A program made the position numbers and the translations under genes. A stretch of DNA of 64,000 bases from Nonomuraea gerenzanensis (GTDB taxonomy: Bacteria; Actinomycetota; Actinomycetes; Streptosporangiales; Streptosporangiaceae): assembly GCF_020215645.1 (NCBI RefSeq), contig NZ_CP084058.1, forward strand, positions 10,966,501-11,030,500, written 5' to 3'. Numbering within the stretch: the first letter of the stretch is position 1; each line of letters opens with the position of its first letter. The notes under the pieces were generated by a model, which was given only the letters and a program-made list of their open reading frames with translations, was not told the DNA's origin and ran no database searches. Below are positions 32,772-42,026 of this stretch, in pieces.

Positions 32772-33548
32772 ATGACCGCATCGGAAGCCAGCCTCCCAGG
32801 TCTGCCGTCGCCCGCCGACCCTTCGGACGACAACGCAGCCGACCAGCTGATCGAACACACCCTGCTCGAAGTCACAGGCCACCCAGCCAAGGCCGAGGCG
32901 GACATACTCCTCAACGGTGTCATTGACGCGTGGCGACGCCACCAGGGCCGCGGCAGCTCGAAGCCAACCCTCACACTCGTCGCCGGCTACGCCGGATCGG
33001 GCAAGACCGAGTTCTCCCGGTTCCTCTCCTATCTCACTGGCTGGCCCCTCCTCGACAAGGACACCTTGACCCGCCCTCTGGTCGAGCGGCTCCTTGCCTC
33101 TCTCGGCGGCGACCCTGACGACCGGCACACGGAGCTGTACCTGCGCGAGGTGCGACCGTTGGAGTACCGCTGCATGATGGAGACCGCCTTCGACAACCTG
33201 AGCGCGGGGACCTCCGCGATCCTGTCGGCTCCGTTCATCGCCGAGCTGGCCGACCCCAACTGGGTGTCTCACCTGATCAATCGCTGCGCCGCCGGGGGCG
33301 TCGACGTGGCGGTGGTGTGGGTGCGATGCGACGCCGCATCCATGCGCAAGCACATCGAACTCCGCGGCGACCCGCGCGATGCGTGGAAGCTCCAGAACTG
33401 GGAGGCGTACGCCGACACCCTCAACACCGAGACTCACCCCTCCACCGCCCACGTCGTCGTCGACAATCGGCTCGGCACCGCAATCGCTCTCGTCCACCAA
33501 GCACGCAAGAAGCTGAACCGGATCCTCGCGGGACTGGAGCTGCCCTGA
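32772..33548 (+). CDS. AAA/P-loop kinase-like ATPase
   Basis: 258 residues; ATG 32772 is preceded by AGGTGA, while the earlier ATG 32703 would add an odd leader. Walker A 'GYAGSGKTEFSRFL' lies ~80 residues in; 'WPLLDKDTLTRPLVERLL' and 'VVWVRCDAASMRKHIELRGD' follow the zeta-toxin/AAA_33 kinase pattern with lid arginines. Such proteins phosphorylate small molecules, sugars or antibiotics. Nudix plus kinase pairs recur in AICEs. The function here is open. Confidence 0.75.
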   Translation: MTASEASLPGLPSPADPSDDNAADQLIEHTLLEVTGHPAKAEADILLNGVIDAWRRHQGRGSSKPTLTLVAGYAGSGKTEFSRFLSYLTGWPLLDKDTLTRPLVERLLASLGGDPDDRHTELYLREVRPLEYRCMMETAFDNLSAGTSAILSAPFIAELADPNWVSHLINRCAAGGVDVAVVWVRCDAASMRKHIELRGDPRDAWKLQNWEAYADTLNTETHPSTAHVVVDNRLGTAIALVHQARKKLNRILAGLELP

Positions 33549-34389
33549 GCGACGAACCTCAGCAAGGCGTCAAGCATCAACCGAGCTTCCTTGGGACCAG
33601 CAAGAGCGCAGGTACAGACCATGATCACAAAGCTCGCCGCCTGGATGAGACTTTTCTCTACGGTTTCAAGGGCGGCCCGCAGCGCGGCCCGCCGGGCGGT
33701 CTGCGTGCCCGGCTGCGGCTCTGCGGCCGGTCCGGGCACGCACCGCCACCGCGTGTCCAGGCACACGGGAGAAGCACTGAGCGCCGTGACGATCGCTCAC
33801 TTCGGCACTCATATCCTGGGCTGGGGCGATCGGCTGCCGCAGACCGACTTTGTCGGTCCTTGCCACTGAACAACAGGGCTAGCCGAGCGCGTCGGACCCG
33901 CGGGCGTCGATAACTGATCCCCAGGCTATGAGCATGAACCGGCGAAACTCAGTCGAGCCCGAAGCAAGCAAGGCATACCCGGGCCGGCACAGTTGATCCG
34001 TCCATTGTCGATCGGGCAAGCTGTCGGTTCAGGGCCTGCCAGGATAACGGTGCAGGCGATCCCCCTTGTGGTGCCACTGGCTGTAGCCCCTCATACGCCC
34101 TGCAGAACAGGGCAGATGCTATCCACGCGACCTGCACGGCCGCGTTGCTGTCACGAATCAGCGATGACCCAACGGATCACCAAGCCGGTCCGCGCAGCCA
34201 GCACATCGACACCTACCTCTTCCTTCGCCTGCTCCAGCTACGAGCACATCCAGCTCGGCAGATGCCACTCCATGGAGGGTACACGAGGGCACCCACGACA
34301 CTAGGCTTGCGAAGCAAGATGATCAGCGGCACGATGGCAATGCCACTGACACTACGAGCCTGCTCGGCGAACCATGAGAGTGGAGCAAA
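33549..34389. other. ~840-base gap between AICE core and Dnd-associated genes
   Basis: No convincing gene. A frame at 33591-33869 and short antisense frames exist but have no ribosome binding site or domain. The base composition falls towards the right, where the lower-GC Dnd-linked block begins. No tRNA fragment or direct repeat of the 45-bp core was found here, so an AICE right boundary cannot be fixed. Confidence 0.4.
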
Positions 34390-36006
34390 GTGCGCGCACC
34401 GCTGAACGCCTCTGCCACAACCGCAGGTAGCCTACTTGCCGGTGCCACCTTTCAAATCCCTGCATATCAGCGTGACTATGCATGGGACGACGCCGAGGTC
34501 GCAGAATTCTGGAATGATATATCTCACGCCGTCGAACAAGGGCCATATTTTCTCGGGCTGATCATTCTTACTGGCGAAGAGAAGCGGAAGCAGGTCGTCG
34601 ACGGCCAACAACGGCTGCTCACACTAACGCTTTTGGCGGCAGCGCTGCGACATGCTGCTGTATCAATTGGACGCAAAGCGCTCGCGGACAGGATCTACTC
34701 CAATCTGTTGAGGTCGATGGACTATTCGACAGATGAAATGGTTCCACGCATTATTCTTACCGATACTAAAGCAGACGAAGCCCTCCAATCCATCGTAGAC
34801 CATGATCGCGTTGATAGTGATCTCCTATCGAAAGGGTCATCAGCAGAGCACCTCTGGAGCGCCTATCAATATTTGCGTGACAGGCTAAGGCAGGAAGGTG
34901 GCCATGAGGGTTTCCGTCAACTTGGCGCATGGGCTGAATTCATCAACGAGCAGCTCTATGTCGCGGTTTTTGAGCATCCTGATGAGGCTGCCGCTTACAG
35001 CGTGTTCGAAGTAGTCAATACTCGTGGCCGGCAGCTGACCACTGCGGACCTTCTGAAAAATTTTGTACTACGCGAAACACCCGCCACCATGCGTGAAGCT
35101 CGATACGCACAATGGCATCAGACTTCGGGGCAGTTTCAGCAGCTAGGCGGCCAAAACTTTGTGCAGTACATCCGGCATGTCATAAACTTGAGCGCTGGCT
35201 ATGTCCTACCGAAGGATCTCTACAACTACATAGCCCGTAGAGGAGAGTTCGCCCTAGCCAAGGAGATGTCAATTGACAAGCTGATGGAGCAGCTTCAAAC
35301 AAATCTTCCACTTTATCTGCAGATGATAGACCCAACACTGGACGGTCCGGCAGAAGCTGACGCCTTGGGCATATTTGCTGCACTGAACGAACTAAGAGTA
35401 TCTGCAGTCCGGCCTCTACTCTTGGCCATCAGTGGCACCGACGACGCGGTTCTCGGGATGCAGCAAGTACTGCGCCTCATCGTTAAGAGAATAATCGTAG
35501 GAAATCTTGGGGCTAGCAGTGTCGAGAGGAAGTTTGCAGAGGCTGCACACGCAGTTTACCAATACGGTTCCTGGCATCCTGGCATCGATATCCTCCGGGA
35601 TCTAGATCACCCTCGACGTGACTTCATATCCGTACTTGGGCGCCGCAGTTACAACCGAGACGTTCTAACCTTTATTAGAAGATCAATCGTTTGCAGCTCG
35701 ATAACTCCGAAGCCGATCGGAACACTTCAATATCTGCGCCCGCGCCAGTCCGTCCCCAATTGGTCTGAATTCAGTGATGATTATATAGCATCCTTGGGCT
35801 CAACTGTCGGAAACACGATCCTAGTTAACATCGATAGACGTCCTCGCGGAGCTAATTCTTGGGAAGGCGTGCGACAGCACTTGCTAAGTCAAGCCGTCGA
35901 TGGTGAGATAACCTCACCTCTGCAGGAGTACTCTTCGTGGACTCCGGACTCCGTGCAGGAAGTTAGCTCTATCCTTGCAGAGGCTGCAGCTGATGTCTGG
36001 TGCTGA
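34390..36006 (+). CDS. DUF262 (GmrSD/SspE-type) NTPase protein with degenerate HNH domain
   Basis: 538 residues; GTG 34390 with GGAG upstream. The N-terminal DUF262 domain has 'FQIPAYQRDYAWDDAEVAEF' (~22-41), 'YFLGLIIL' and 'VVDGQQRLLTLTLL' (~72), the ParB-like nucleotide-binding signatures shared by GmrS and the phosphorothioate-sensing SspE. A helical middle follows. The C-terminal region still resembles DUF1524 ('VPNWSEFSDDYIASLGSTVGN' region), but the catalytic 'EHxxP' of HNH is 'QYLRP' (~445-449), so nuclease activity is probably lost. A PIN-like nuclease gene overlaps its end. At ~50 % G+C it is far below its surroundings, a sign of transfer. A sensor role for phosphorothioated or foreign DNA is inferred. 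Confidence 0.8.
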   Translation: MRAPLNASATTAGSLLAGATFQIPAYQRDYAWDDAEVAEFWNDISHAVEQGPYFLGLIILTGEEKRKQVVDGQQRLLTLTLLAAALRHAAVSIGRKALADRIYSNLLRSMDYSTDEMVPRIILTDTKADEALQSIVDHDRVDSDLLSKGSSAEHLWSAYQYLRDRLRQEGGHEGFRQLGAWAEFINEQLYVAVFEHPDEAAAYSVFEVVNTRGRQLTTADLLKNFVLRETPATMREARYAQWHQTSGQFQQLGGQNFVQYIRHVINLSAGYVLPKDLYNYIARRGEFALAKEMSIDKLMEQLQTNLPLYLQMIDPTLDGPAEADALGIFAALNELRVSAVRPLLLAISGTDDAVLGMQQVLRLIVKRIIVGNLGASSVERKFAEAAHAVYQYGSWHPGIDILRDLDHPRRDFISVLGRRSYNRDVLTFIRRSIVCSSITPKPIGTLQYLRPRQSVPNWSEFSDDYIASLGSTVGNTILVNIDRRPRGANSWEGVRQHLLSQAVDGEITSPLQEYSSWTPDSVQEVSSILAEAAADVWC

Positions 36007-36814
36007 AGGCGTGTACGAGAACGAACTCAAGCTTCTGGAGCAAGTCCTCGATCGTCAGGCCGTTGTCGATCCGCTTAGCGCGCTGGCGGGCGCTATAAAC
36101 GTCCCGGTAGATCCTCCGAACGATCTTACAAAGATTGCGTTCGGGATTGATTCGAGTGTGTTCTTGCGCCTAACAGAAGACCCGCGTGGAGCCGATATCC
36201 TCGACTATTTAACTACGCACCCTGCTCCGCTCGTCTTGCCAGGGCAAGCCGTCCAGGAGTTCTGGAATAATCGGCAGGCGACGCTCAAATTCAGCAAGCA
36301 GATTGCGACAAAATTCTCTGAGCTCTCAAGCTACGTGAGTAAGGTCGACTCAAATTATGGCGAGTTCGAAGAACGGTTCAAGTCGTTAATGACTTCGTTC
36401 GATAGCCAGTTTGGCTATACATATCAAGAACAGATATTGACCCGAGTCATGAAAATGCTGGAGCTTCTTCAAGAGCACGCGCACTGTAGTTCCGTTCCAA
36501 GATCACGCTTCACGAATCAAGCCCGCCTGCGGAAGTTAACGAGGACGCCCCCCGGATTTGAGGATACAGGTGACGGCGACTTCTTCGTTTGGGCGGATTT
36601 CCTCTTCGGGCTACTTGTATGCAAGCAGAAAAAGGAGGTGCAAGACTTCGAACATATTGTGTTATTAACGAACGACACGAAGAAGGACTGGAGTACCTCT
36701 GGAGTCCCACATCCGGTCCTGACCGCAGAGGTCCAGTCTCTCTTTTCTGTTCCATTCAGTGTCTGGGAATTGAAGACTTTCTCGACAAGGGTCGGAAAGT
36801 TCTATTCACAATGA
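35993..36814 (+). CDS. PIN-like (PIN_8/DUF4935-type) nuclease
   Basis: 273 residues; ATG 35993 overlaps the DUF262 stop by 14 bases. PIN-type acidic residues are in order: Asp53 in 'AFGIDSSVFLRL', Glu89 in 'LPGQAVQEFWNNR', Asp194/196 in 'FEDTGDGDFFVWADFL', Asp228/232 in 'IVLLTNDTKKDW'. The spacing and 'P-P-G-F-x-D...D' signature match PIN_8 proteins of bacterial defence loci. A helical insert lies in the middle. PIN domains cleave RNA or single-stranded/flapped DNA with divalent metal. As partner of an apparently HNH-dead DUF262 protein it may supply the missing nuclease. Low G+C like its partner. It is convergent with dndE. Confidence 0.78.
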   Translation: MSGAEGVYENELKLLEQVLDRQAVVDPLSALAGAINVPVDPPNDLTKIAFGIDSSVFLRLTEDPRGADILDYLTTHPAPLVLPGQAVQEFWNNRQATLKFSKQIATKFSELSSYVSKVDSNYGEFEERFKSLMTSFDSQFGYTYQEQILTRVMKMLELLQEHAHCSSVPRSRFTNQARLRKLTRTPPGFEDTGDGDFFVWADFLFGLLVCKQKKEVQDFEHIVLLTNDTKKDWSTSGVPHPVLTAEVQSLFSVPFSVWELKTFSTRVGKFYSQ

Positions 36815-36985
36815 CGGCCTGAAGGATCGAGATTTGCTGCCTTTATAGTGCGAGGTAGAGTAAATCAGCTAGCTCGGGCCAAATGATTCATTCCAAATGG
36901 CGCACGCACCACTTTCTCGCTACTCGAAAGAGGTCTCGTTCTAGCTAAACGGTGGAAAGACAGATTACATAGTCAACACGCAAGG

Positions 36986-37363
36986 CTAAACAAGAGCAAC
37001 TTTTATTAGATCATCCACGGATGATAGGTCGCGTCGTCCTGCAAGGTAGCCGATGCCGCGATGCAAGTGTGTGACGAGAGTCTTCAGGCAGGCATCTTCG
37101 GTGGGTTCACTGCCATCACGTAGACATCGGAATTTAATCAAGGCCATGTAGATGTCGCCATAGGGGCCAGCGAAAGTTCGCCAAGACATCTCAATGTTGG
37201 AATCAGTAACAATATCTCGTACTAGCGGAGGGGTCTCGTCCTGCAACGATATAGCTAGTGCCCAGCGACACAAAACGTTCCAGTGCTTTATCCCTGTGAT
37301 CCTTTTAAGCTTGATCAGCTGATCCTTTGCTGGCTGAGACAATCGAATTGTATCAAGCGACAT
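36986..37363 (-). CDS. dndE: DNA phosphorothioation protein DndE
   Basis: 125 residues beginning 'MSLDTIRLSQPAKDQLIKLK', then 'TGIKHWNVLCRWALAISL' and 'GPYGDIYMALIKFRC', the usual DndE order. DndE is a small, helical, nicked-DNA-binding component needed for inserting sulphur into the DNA backbone. Its start lies 11 bases inside the end of dndD. It is last in the dndBCDE operon and convergent with the PIN gene. Confidence 0.93.
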   Translation of the reverse strand: MSLDTIRLSQPAKDQLIKLKRITGIKHWNVLCRWALAISLQDETPPLVRDIVTDSNIEMSWRTFAGPYGDIYMALIKFRCLRDGSEPTEDACLKTLVTHLHRGIGYLAGRRDLSSVDDLIKVALV

Positions 37364-39341
37364 ACCGAGTCTTCCCCCATCCGTATCCGCGTTCGATCGT
37401 TGTTGTAAACGTCGTGTCGTTATGAACCAAGGTGTATGTCTGGGCTATCGACGGGATAAGGCGCTTCAACAACTCATCATCGATCTCTTCGTCTGTCGAC
37501 AGCAGAAGCACTTGATGGCTCGCTTGAGGGAAGTAGCGTTCAACAAGATTCTGCCGGTGTCGACTATCTAGCCGGCCCAACGGTGTATCGATAACGCTCG
37601 GGAGCCTGTTGCCCGCTACACGAGCTAGGCCCCAGAGGAGGGATACCGCTAGGAGCTGACGCTCGCCAGCGCTCAGACGGGCCGGGTTAAGGTCCTCACC
37701 GTCCGCACCAACCAAGGTCAAAGTAAACTTGCCAGTGTCGATACGCAGATCTTTGACCAAGCCATCCTTGCGCATTAGCCGGTTGAAACTGTCTAGTACA
37801 GCTACCTCCAACCGACTGATGTGACGTTGCAGCAGGAGCTCTCCGAACTTGTCCAGGGTGTTACGAGCGCGGTTGGAGTAAGAAACCACACGGGACCGAT
37901 GCTCGATCTCGGCTAGTCCCTTAGCTCGTTTGGCATAAGCCTTCTCTCGGGTCGCCTCCAGCTGTGCCTGTTCACGGACGCGTGCAGCATAAGCCTCCTC
38001 TGTTGCGCGCAGTTCCCTCTCTAGATCGTCCACGCGCCGACGGACCTTGTCCTGTCGGGCGATCAAGTCCGCGATAGCGTCTTCTTCTGGAACGCCAGCC
38101 AACTGTCGATCTAGCCCATCGAGCTGTGCTCTGAGTTCCCCCGACTCATTGAGCAGCTCTTCCGCACGTTGAGATTCAGTCTCAGCAACTTGGTCGAGAG
38201 AGCCAAGCTGCTGAATACCTGTCGCCGACATCTGGATCACCCTAGGAAGGCTTGCGTCGCCGGCGCGCTGAGCACGGTCCTCTTCCATGAACTGCGCGAT
38301 CTGCTCAAATTGGGCTTCCGGTATGCTGCTGCCCAATAGCGAGAGAATCTCCTTGTCCCGCCTGTGTAGAGCGTCGAGTAGCTGCTCCGCTCGCACCGCA
38401 TCTTCCTCTCGAGCTACCTGCACTCGCAGTGCCTCCAGCTGGCCCTTGAGGAGGAGAAGTGGTAGCGGTCCTGCGGCGACTGTGTTAGCGAGAGTCGCAG
38501 TCACGGCTTCAAGCCGGTTTTTCACGTGCGCACTCCGCGCTTCAAGCTCGGCACGGCGGCGGAACAAGTCTCCGCCTTCCTTTGCAAACGCGGCGTCGAT
38601 GGCCTTTAGTTCCTTCTTCCCGTGTAGCAGACCAGCCTTCGCCGAAGCGACTCGCTGATAAGCATCTGCTCTGGCCACCTCGTTCTCCTCAAGCTGCGCT
38701 TCGATAGCGTGGATCACGTCGAGTGCAGCCTTGTCCTCTCTGCCCACCTTTTGGCGGCGTTGAAGGGCAAGCAGATCGGTGCGCAGCTGTTCGACTGTAC
38801 TGACACCTAGGAGCGATTGAACCGCCGACTCGATCACCGGAGCGGCCCGTTCAGGATCCGCGAGCGATTCGATCTTCTCGCCATCGAAAAAGAAGAGAGA
38901 GGCGACTTCCAGCGGTAGAAGATCCTCTACATAGTTCGCCCATGTTTCGCTGACGGTCTTATCATGTTCACCGTTGACGAAGATCGCTAGCGACTCGCGG
39001 AGAGTCTTTCCCGTGATGGACCAGGTTCGCTCAATGCGGTAATGACGTTGCTCCCCTTCAATTGTGGTCGAGAACCAGAGCTTCACGCCTGCCTGCTTCG
39101 GCATGGCTTGGCGATTTACACTGTCGCGAAGGAACGCGTCGTAGGAGCGATTCCCTCTACCACTGCACCGTGCCCGGGAGCCGTACAATGCGAGTTGGAT
39201 TGCATCCAGCAGCGTCGTCTTCCCGCAGCCGTTGAGGCCGCCGATCAGGATGATGGGCTTGCCAGGCTTGGGATTCAGAGAGAGAACCTGCTTACCGCGG
39301 TACGCTCCGAAGTTCTCAAGAGTGATCTCATGCAGGAGCAT
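37353..39341 (-). CDS. dndD: DNA phosphorothioation ATPase DndD
   Basis: About 662 residues from ATG 39341 ('MLLHEITLENFGAYRGKQVL'); ATG 39356 is also open. An SMC/Rad50-like ABC ATPase: Walker A 'GGLNGCGKTTLLDAI' at the N-terminus, long coiled coils in the middle ('ELRAQLDGLDRQLAGV..'), and signature 'RLSAGERQLLAVSLLWGL' with 'VIDTPLGRLDSRHR' as Walker B near the C-terminus. It couples ATP hydrolysis to DNA opening or nicking during sulphur insertion. Overlaps dndC by 14 bases. Full length, no defects seen. Confidence 0.96.
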   Translation of the reverse strand: MLLHEITLENFGAYRGKQVLSLNPKPGKPIILIGGLNGCGKTTLLDAIQLALYGSRARCSGRGNRSYDAFLRDSVNRQAMPKQAGVKLWFSTTIEGEQRHYRIERTWSITGKTLRESLAIFVNGEHDKTVSETWANYVEDLLPLEVASLFFFDGEKIESLADPERAAPVIESAVQSLLGVSTVEQLRTDLLALQRRQKVGREDKAALDVIHAIEAQLEENEVARADAYQRVASAKAGLLHGKKELKAIDAAFAKEGGDLFRRRAELEARSAHVKNRLEAVTATLANTVAAGPLPLLLLKGQLEALRVQVAREEDAVRAEQLLDALHRRDKEILSLLGSSIPEAQFEQIAQFMEEDRAQRAGDASLPRVIQMSATGIQQLGSLDQVAETESQRAEELLNESGELRAQLDGLDRQLAGVPEEDAIADLIARQDKVRRRVDDLERELRATEEAYAARVREQAQLEATREKAYAKRAKGLAEIEHRSRVVSYSNRARNTLDKFGELLLQRHISRLEVAVLDSFNRLMRKDGLVKDLRIDTGKFTLTLVGADGEDLNPARLSAGERQLLAVSLLWGLARVAGNRLPSVIDTPLGRLDSRHRQNLVERYFPQASHQVLLLSTDEEIDDELLKRLIPSIAQTYTLVHNDTTFTTTIERGYGWGKTRYVA

Positions 39342-40851
39342 CGGTGATCTCTTCATCCAGGCCGAGAAGGGCAGGGGCGATCTTGTTCTGCTGATTGCGC
39401 TTGGCTAGCTCAACCGCGTCCTTCTCATCCGTGTAGTAGCCCCTCTTAATCGCCTTCTCAAGTGCTTCAAAGAGACCTGATCGACGAGTCATTGTGCGGA
39501 ATTGTCGCTCGACCGCGAGGAGCTCACGCATCGTCTCAAAGTGCAGCTCATCTCCTTCACAGACCTCACGAAGCAGCTCTACCTCATCCATCGCTACTGC
39601 GAGGTGCTGGTCGAGTGGACCGCCGGGGAACTCCTCGCCCGTCTCCTGCTTGTAGATCTGGGGCAGCGAATCCTCGACCTCATGCTTCTCGAAGACCCAG
39701 ATGCGTCGGATCTCATGCAGCTCATTCATGGTGATCAGCTCGATGTCCCGCACATGCTCTGGAGCGTTCTTCCGAATCCAGGTCTGCGCATTGAGAAGTT
39801 TACGAAGCCACTCCTCACGGGCTTTCTGGGTGTACGGTCCAGGAACGTTGCGGTCGTGGAAGAGTTGGATCGTGCCGTTCATCTTCCGAAAGTCGCGCAA
39901 GTGGCTGTCATCGGGAGCGTCGAGCTCGTCTCGTAGCTCCAGGAGCGGAAGCATCCACTCCTTCTCCTCGTCGTTCTGGATCATCGCCGACATGGACTTG
40001 TCCTTATCAACGAGCGTGCACGTCCAACAGCCGAACCGGCTGTCACCACAGGACGGCGTGGTGTTATCCACCACAAGTGGGCATTCTCCGTCGCTCGAGG
40101 CCCCCTGATACATGGTGAGGAGGTCCTTATTCGGGTGTCCCCAGGGGTTAGGCTGCTGCATCAAGAACGTCCAGACCTCGTCGTTGCTCCATGCCTCGAC
40201 GGGGCTGTAGACAAGGGAGTTGGGAAGATTGCCATTGGGCGAGAGACGGTCTCGGACACGGCGCTTCTCGTGGCGCTCCATCACCCGGGCCCGTGCCTGG
40301 CTCTCGGCTTTGCGGATGCCCAAGACCAAGATCGCCTCGCCGTGATCATGCACGACTCGGCGGATAAACGAATTGGAAGGCTTGATCTTCAAGCGTTCGG
40401 TGCACCAGCGAAACTTCGGCTTAGGAGCTGGGTATCCCTTGCCGATCAGGCCAACCCAGAAGGTGTCTTTCACATCGGGCACCAGTCGATTCGGCTCGAT
40501 CGGAAGCTGCTGCTTCTCTGCCGCCCTACGCATAGTTTCCAGCGATTGGGTCACCCAAGCAGCCACGACCGGGTTCTCAACTAGGGTATCCGTGCTGATG
40601 ACATAGACCGGCTTGGTGCGCTGGTCGGGCTCTAGGCCCTGTAGTGCCAGCCACACGAGTTGAAGCACCGCGGTGGAATCTTTGCCTCCGCTATAACCTA
40701 CGACCCAAGGAACCTGATCGGCCAGATAGAGCTCACGGATCTCTGCAGTTAGTCCGCTCACCACCGCGGCGAGGCCGCCTTGAGTCTCAAAGGGCACGGC
40801 TCGTCGAGTGGGAGTGTTCAACATGACTGCACTGCGCGTCGGGGTGCTCAT
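39328..40851 (-). CDS. dndC: DNA phosphorothioation protein DndC (PAPS-reductase-like)
   Basis: 507 residues; ATG 40851 overlaps the dndB stop (ATGA). 'GYSGGKDSTAVLQLVWLALQ' (~52-71) is the PP-loop of the PAPS-reductase/ATP-pyrophosphatase family. Conserved Cys in 'FRWCTERLKI', 'GECPLVV', 'SCGDSRFGCWTCTLV' supply the 4Fe-4S cluster ligands. DndC adenylates or activates DNA and takes sulphur delivered by the cysteine desulfurase. Length is typical. Confidence 0.97.
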   Translation of the reverse strand: MSTPTRSAVMLNTPTRRAVPFETQGGLAAVVSGLTAEIRELYLADQVPWVVGYSGGKDSTAVLQLVWLALQGLEPDQRTKPVYVISTDTLVENPVVAAWVTQSLETMRRAAEKQQLPIEPNRLVPDVKDTFWVGLIGKGYPAPKPKFRWCTERLKIKPSNSFIRRVVHDHGEAILVLGIRKAESQARARVMERHEKRRVRDRLSPNGNLPNSLVYSPVEAWSNDEVWTFLMQQPNPWGHPNKDLLTMYQGASSDGECPLVVDNTTPSCGDSRFGCWTCTLVDKDKSMSAMIQNDEEKEWMLPLLELRDELDAPDDSHLRDFRKMNGTIQLFHDRNVPGPYTQKAREEWLRKLLNAQTWIRKNAPEHVRDIELITMNELHEIRRIWVFEKHEVEDSLPQIYKQETGEEFPGGPLDQHLAVAMDEVELLREVCEGDELHFETMRELLAVERQFRTMTRRSGLFEALEKAIKRGYYTDEKDAVELAKRNQQNKIAPALLGLDEEITDAPA

Positions 40852-42026
40852 CGCTCTCCTCGCTGGTAGGCGTCTTCTGCCTGCTGCTCATCGGCAGTCA
40901 GTTCGAGACCGAGCTGCTTGCGCAGGTAATTCACGGTAAGTACGACGTTCTGATGATTCTTGGACACACGGCCACCGATAATCGCACGCCCCTCCCAGTC
41001 AGGATTGGTCCGTGACCAATCCACGTCCCGAAGCGGTGTCAGCCGCGGCTTCCACTCCTCTGGATCAAGGGAATCGCGAAGCAGCGTGTTCCCGAGCAGC
41101 CCTAGCGCATGGAGCGCGATCCCATGCGTATGCAGGTACTGCTTGCGCACCTCGGAGGCGGACAAAGATCGTCTCCGCACCTCTCCCCAGTCCGGCATGA
41201 GATCATCTATGGCTTCCCAGTAGCCCCACGACAGGCGCTCCCCATCCTTGCCATTGGTCAGCTCCAGCCCCTGAAGAAGGGCGCTCATCGCCGAGTACAG
41301 CGCGCTAAGCGTGAAGAGCTTGCGCGACCTGGCTGAAAGGTTGCTGCTCTCCATCTCTACGAAGTTGCGGAACACCGGGCACTTCAGCGCAAGCAGCCGT
41401 GTCAGCTGCGAGAGCTCATCCCGATGGTCGTAGAGAACGCCTATGGAACGGGCCGGCCGAACGGCATGTCGGTTCAGGTCAGCGAACATCTGCTGGCTGC
41501 GCTCAAGACCCGCGTCGTGGAAGAAGACGACAGCGATGGTTTCATCGCCGAGCGATGGGTTCTCTTTGAGCGCCGCCTCGATCGCTGCACGCCGGTGCTG
41601 GCCATCGTTGATCAAAAAGCGCGATGCCATCGGGATGTGCAGCTGACCGACACGCAAACCCGGCCCTTGATCCGCGACCCCCACGAAGCGTATGGCGCCA
41701 TCAACGGAGGCGGTTAGCGCAGAAAAGACGTAATCGTCAGGGTTATCCAAGATGTACCGCGCGAGCGCTGGAACTCGTCCCCTGTTCAGGACTCGCTGCG
41801 CCCGAACCTCCGGCGCCAGCTCGTCCTCATCGAACAAGAAGATCTTGGGAATGAGACGCAAGGGACACATGGATGCGTAGTACTCGCGCCCTGCCTGCAC
41901 ACCGCGGATGGCTGGGAAGGTGTACTCGAAGCCTGCAGTTGTGGCGTCTCCGCCTTGCTGTGTCAGCGCGTGTGCTCCCACAAGGTCCACGGTACCGTAA
42001 GTACGTGTACGTTTTAACGTACGCAC
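40848..42026 (-). CDS. dndB: DndB, DGQHR-domain regulator of phosphorothioation
   Basis: Up to 392 residues; GTG 42026 is the longest start. Because the operator-like palindrome covers 41996-42029, an internal start (GTG 41990) is possible. The conserved core begins 'YTFPAIRGVQAGREYYASMC' and includes the DGQHR motif 'LINDGQHRRAAIEAAL' and 'QQMFADLNRHAVRPARSIGV'. DndB is not needed for sulphur insertion itself but controls frequency and transcription of the dnd operon. First gene of dndBCDE, divergent from dndA. Confidence 0.94.
   Translation of the reverse strand: MRTLKRTRTYGTVDLVGAHALTQQGGDATTAGFEYTFPAIRGVQAGREYYASMCPLRLIPKIFLFDEDELAPEVRAQRVLNRGRVPALARYILDNPDDYVFSALTASVDGAIRFVGVADQGPGLRVGQLHIPMASRFLINDGQHRRAAIEAALKENPSLGDETIAVVFFHDAGLERSQQMFADLNRHAVRPARSIGVLYDHRDELSQLTRLLALKCPVFRNFVEMESSNLSARSRKLFTLSALYSAMSALLQGLELTNGKDGERLSWGYWEAIDDLMPDWGEVRRRSLSASEVRKQYLHTHGIALHALGLLGNTLLRDSLDPEEWKPRLTPLRDVDWSRTNPDWEGRAIIGGRVSKNHQNVVLTVNYLRKQLGLELTADEQQAEDAYQRGER

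Noticed and set aside
33591..33869. 92-codon plus frame downstream of the AICE kinase
   Set aside because: No ribosome binding site or domain; Arg/Ala-rich composition typical of chance frames.
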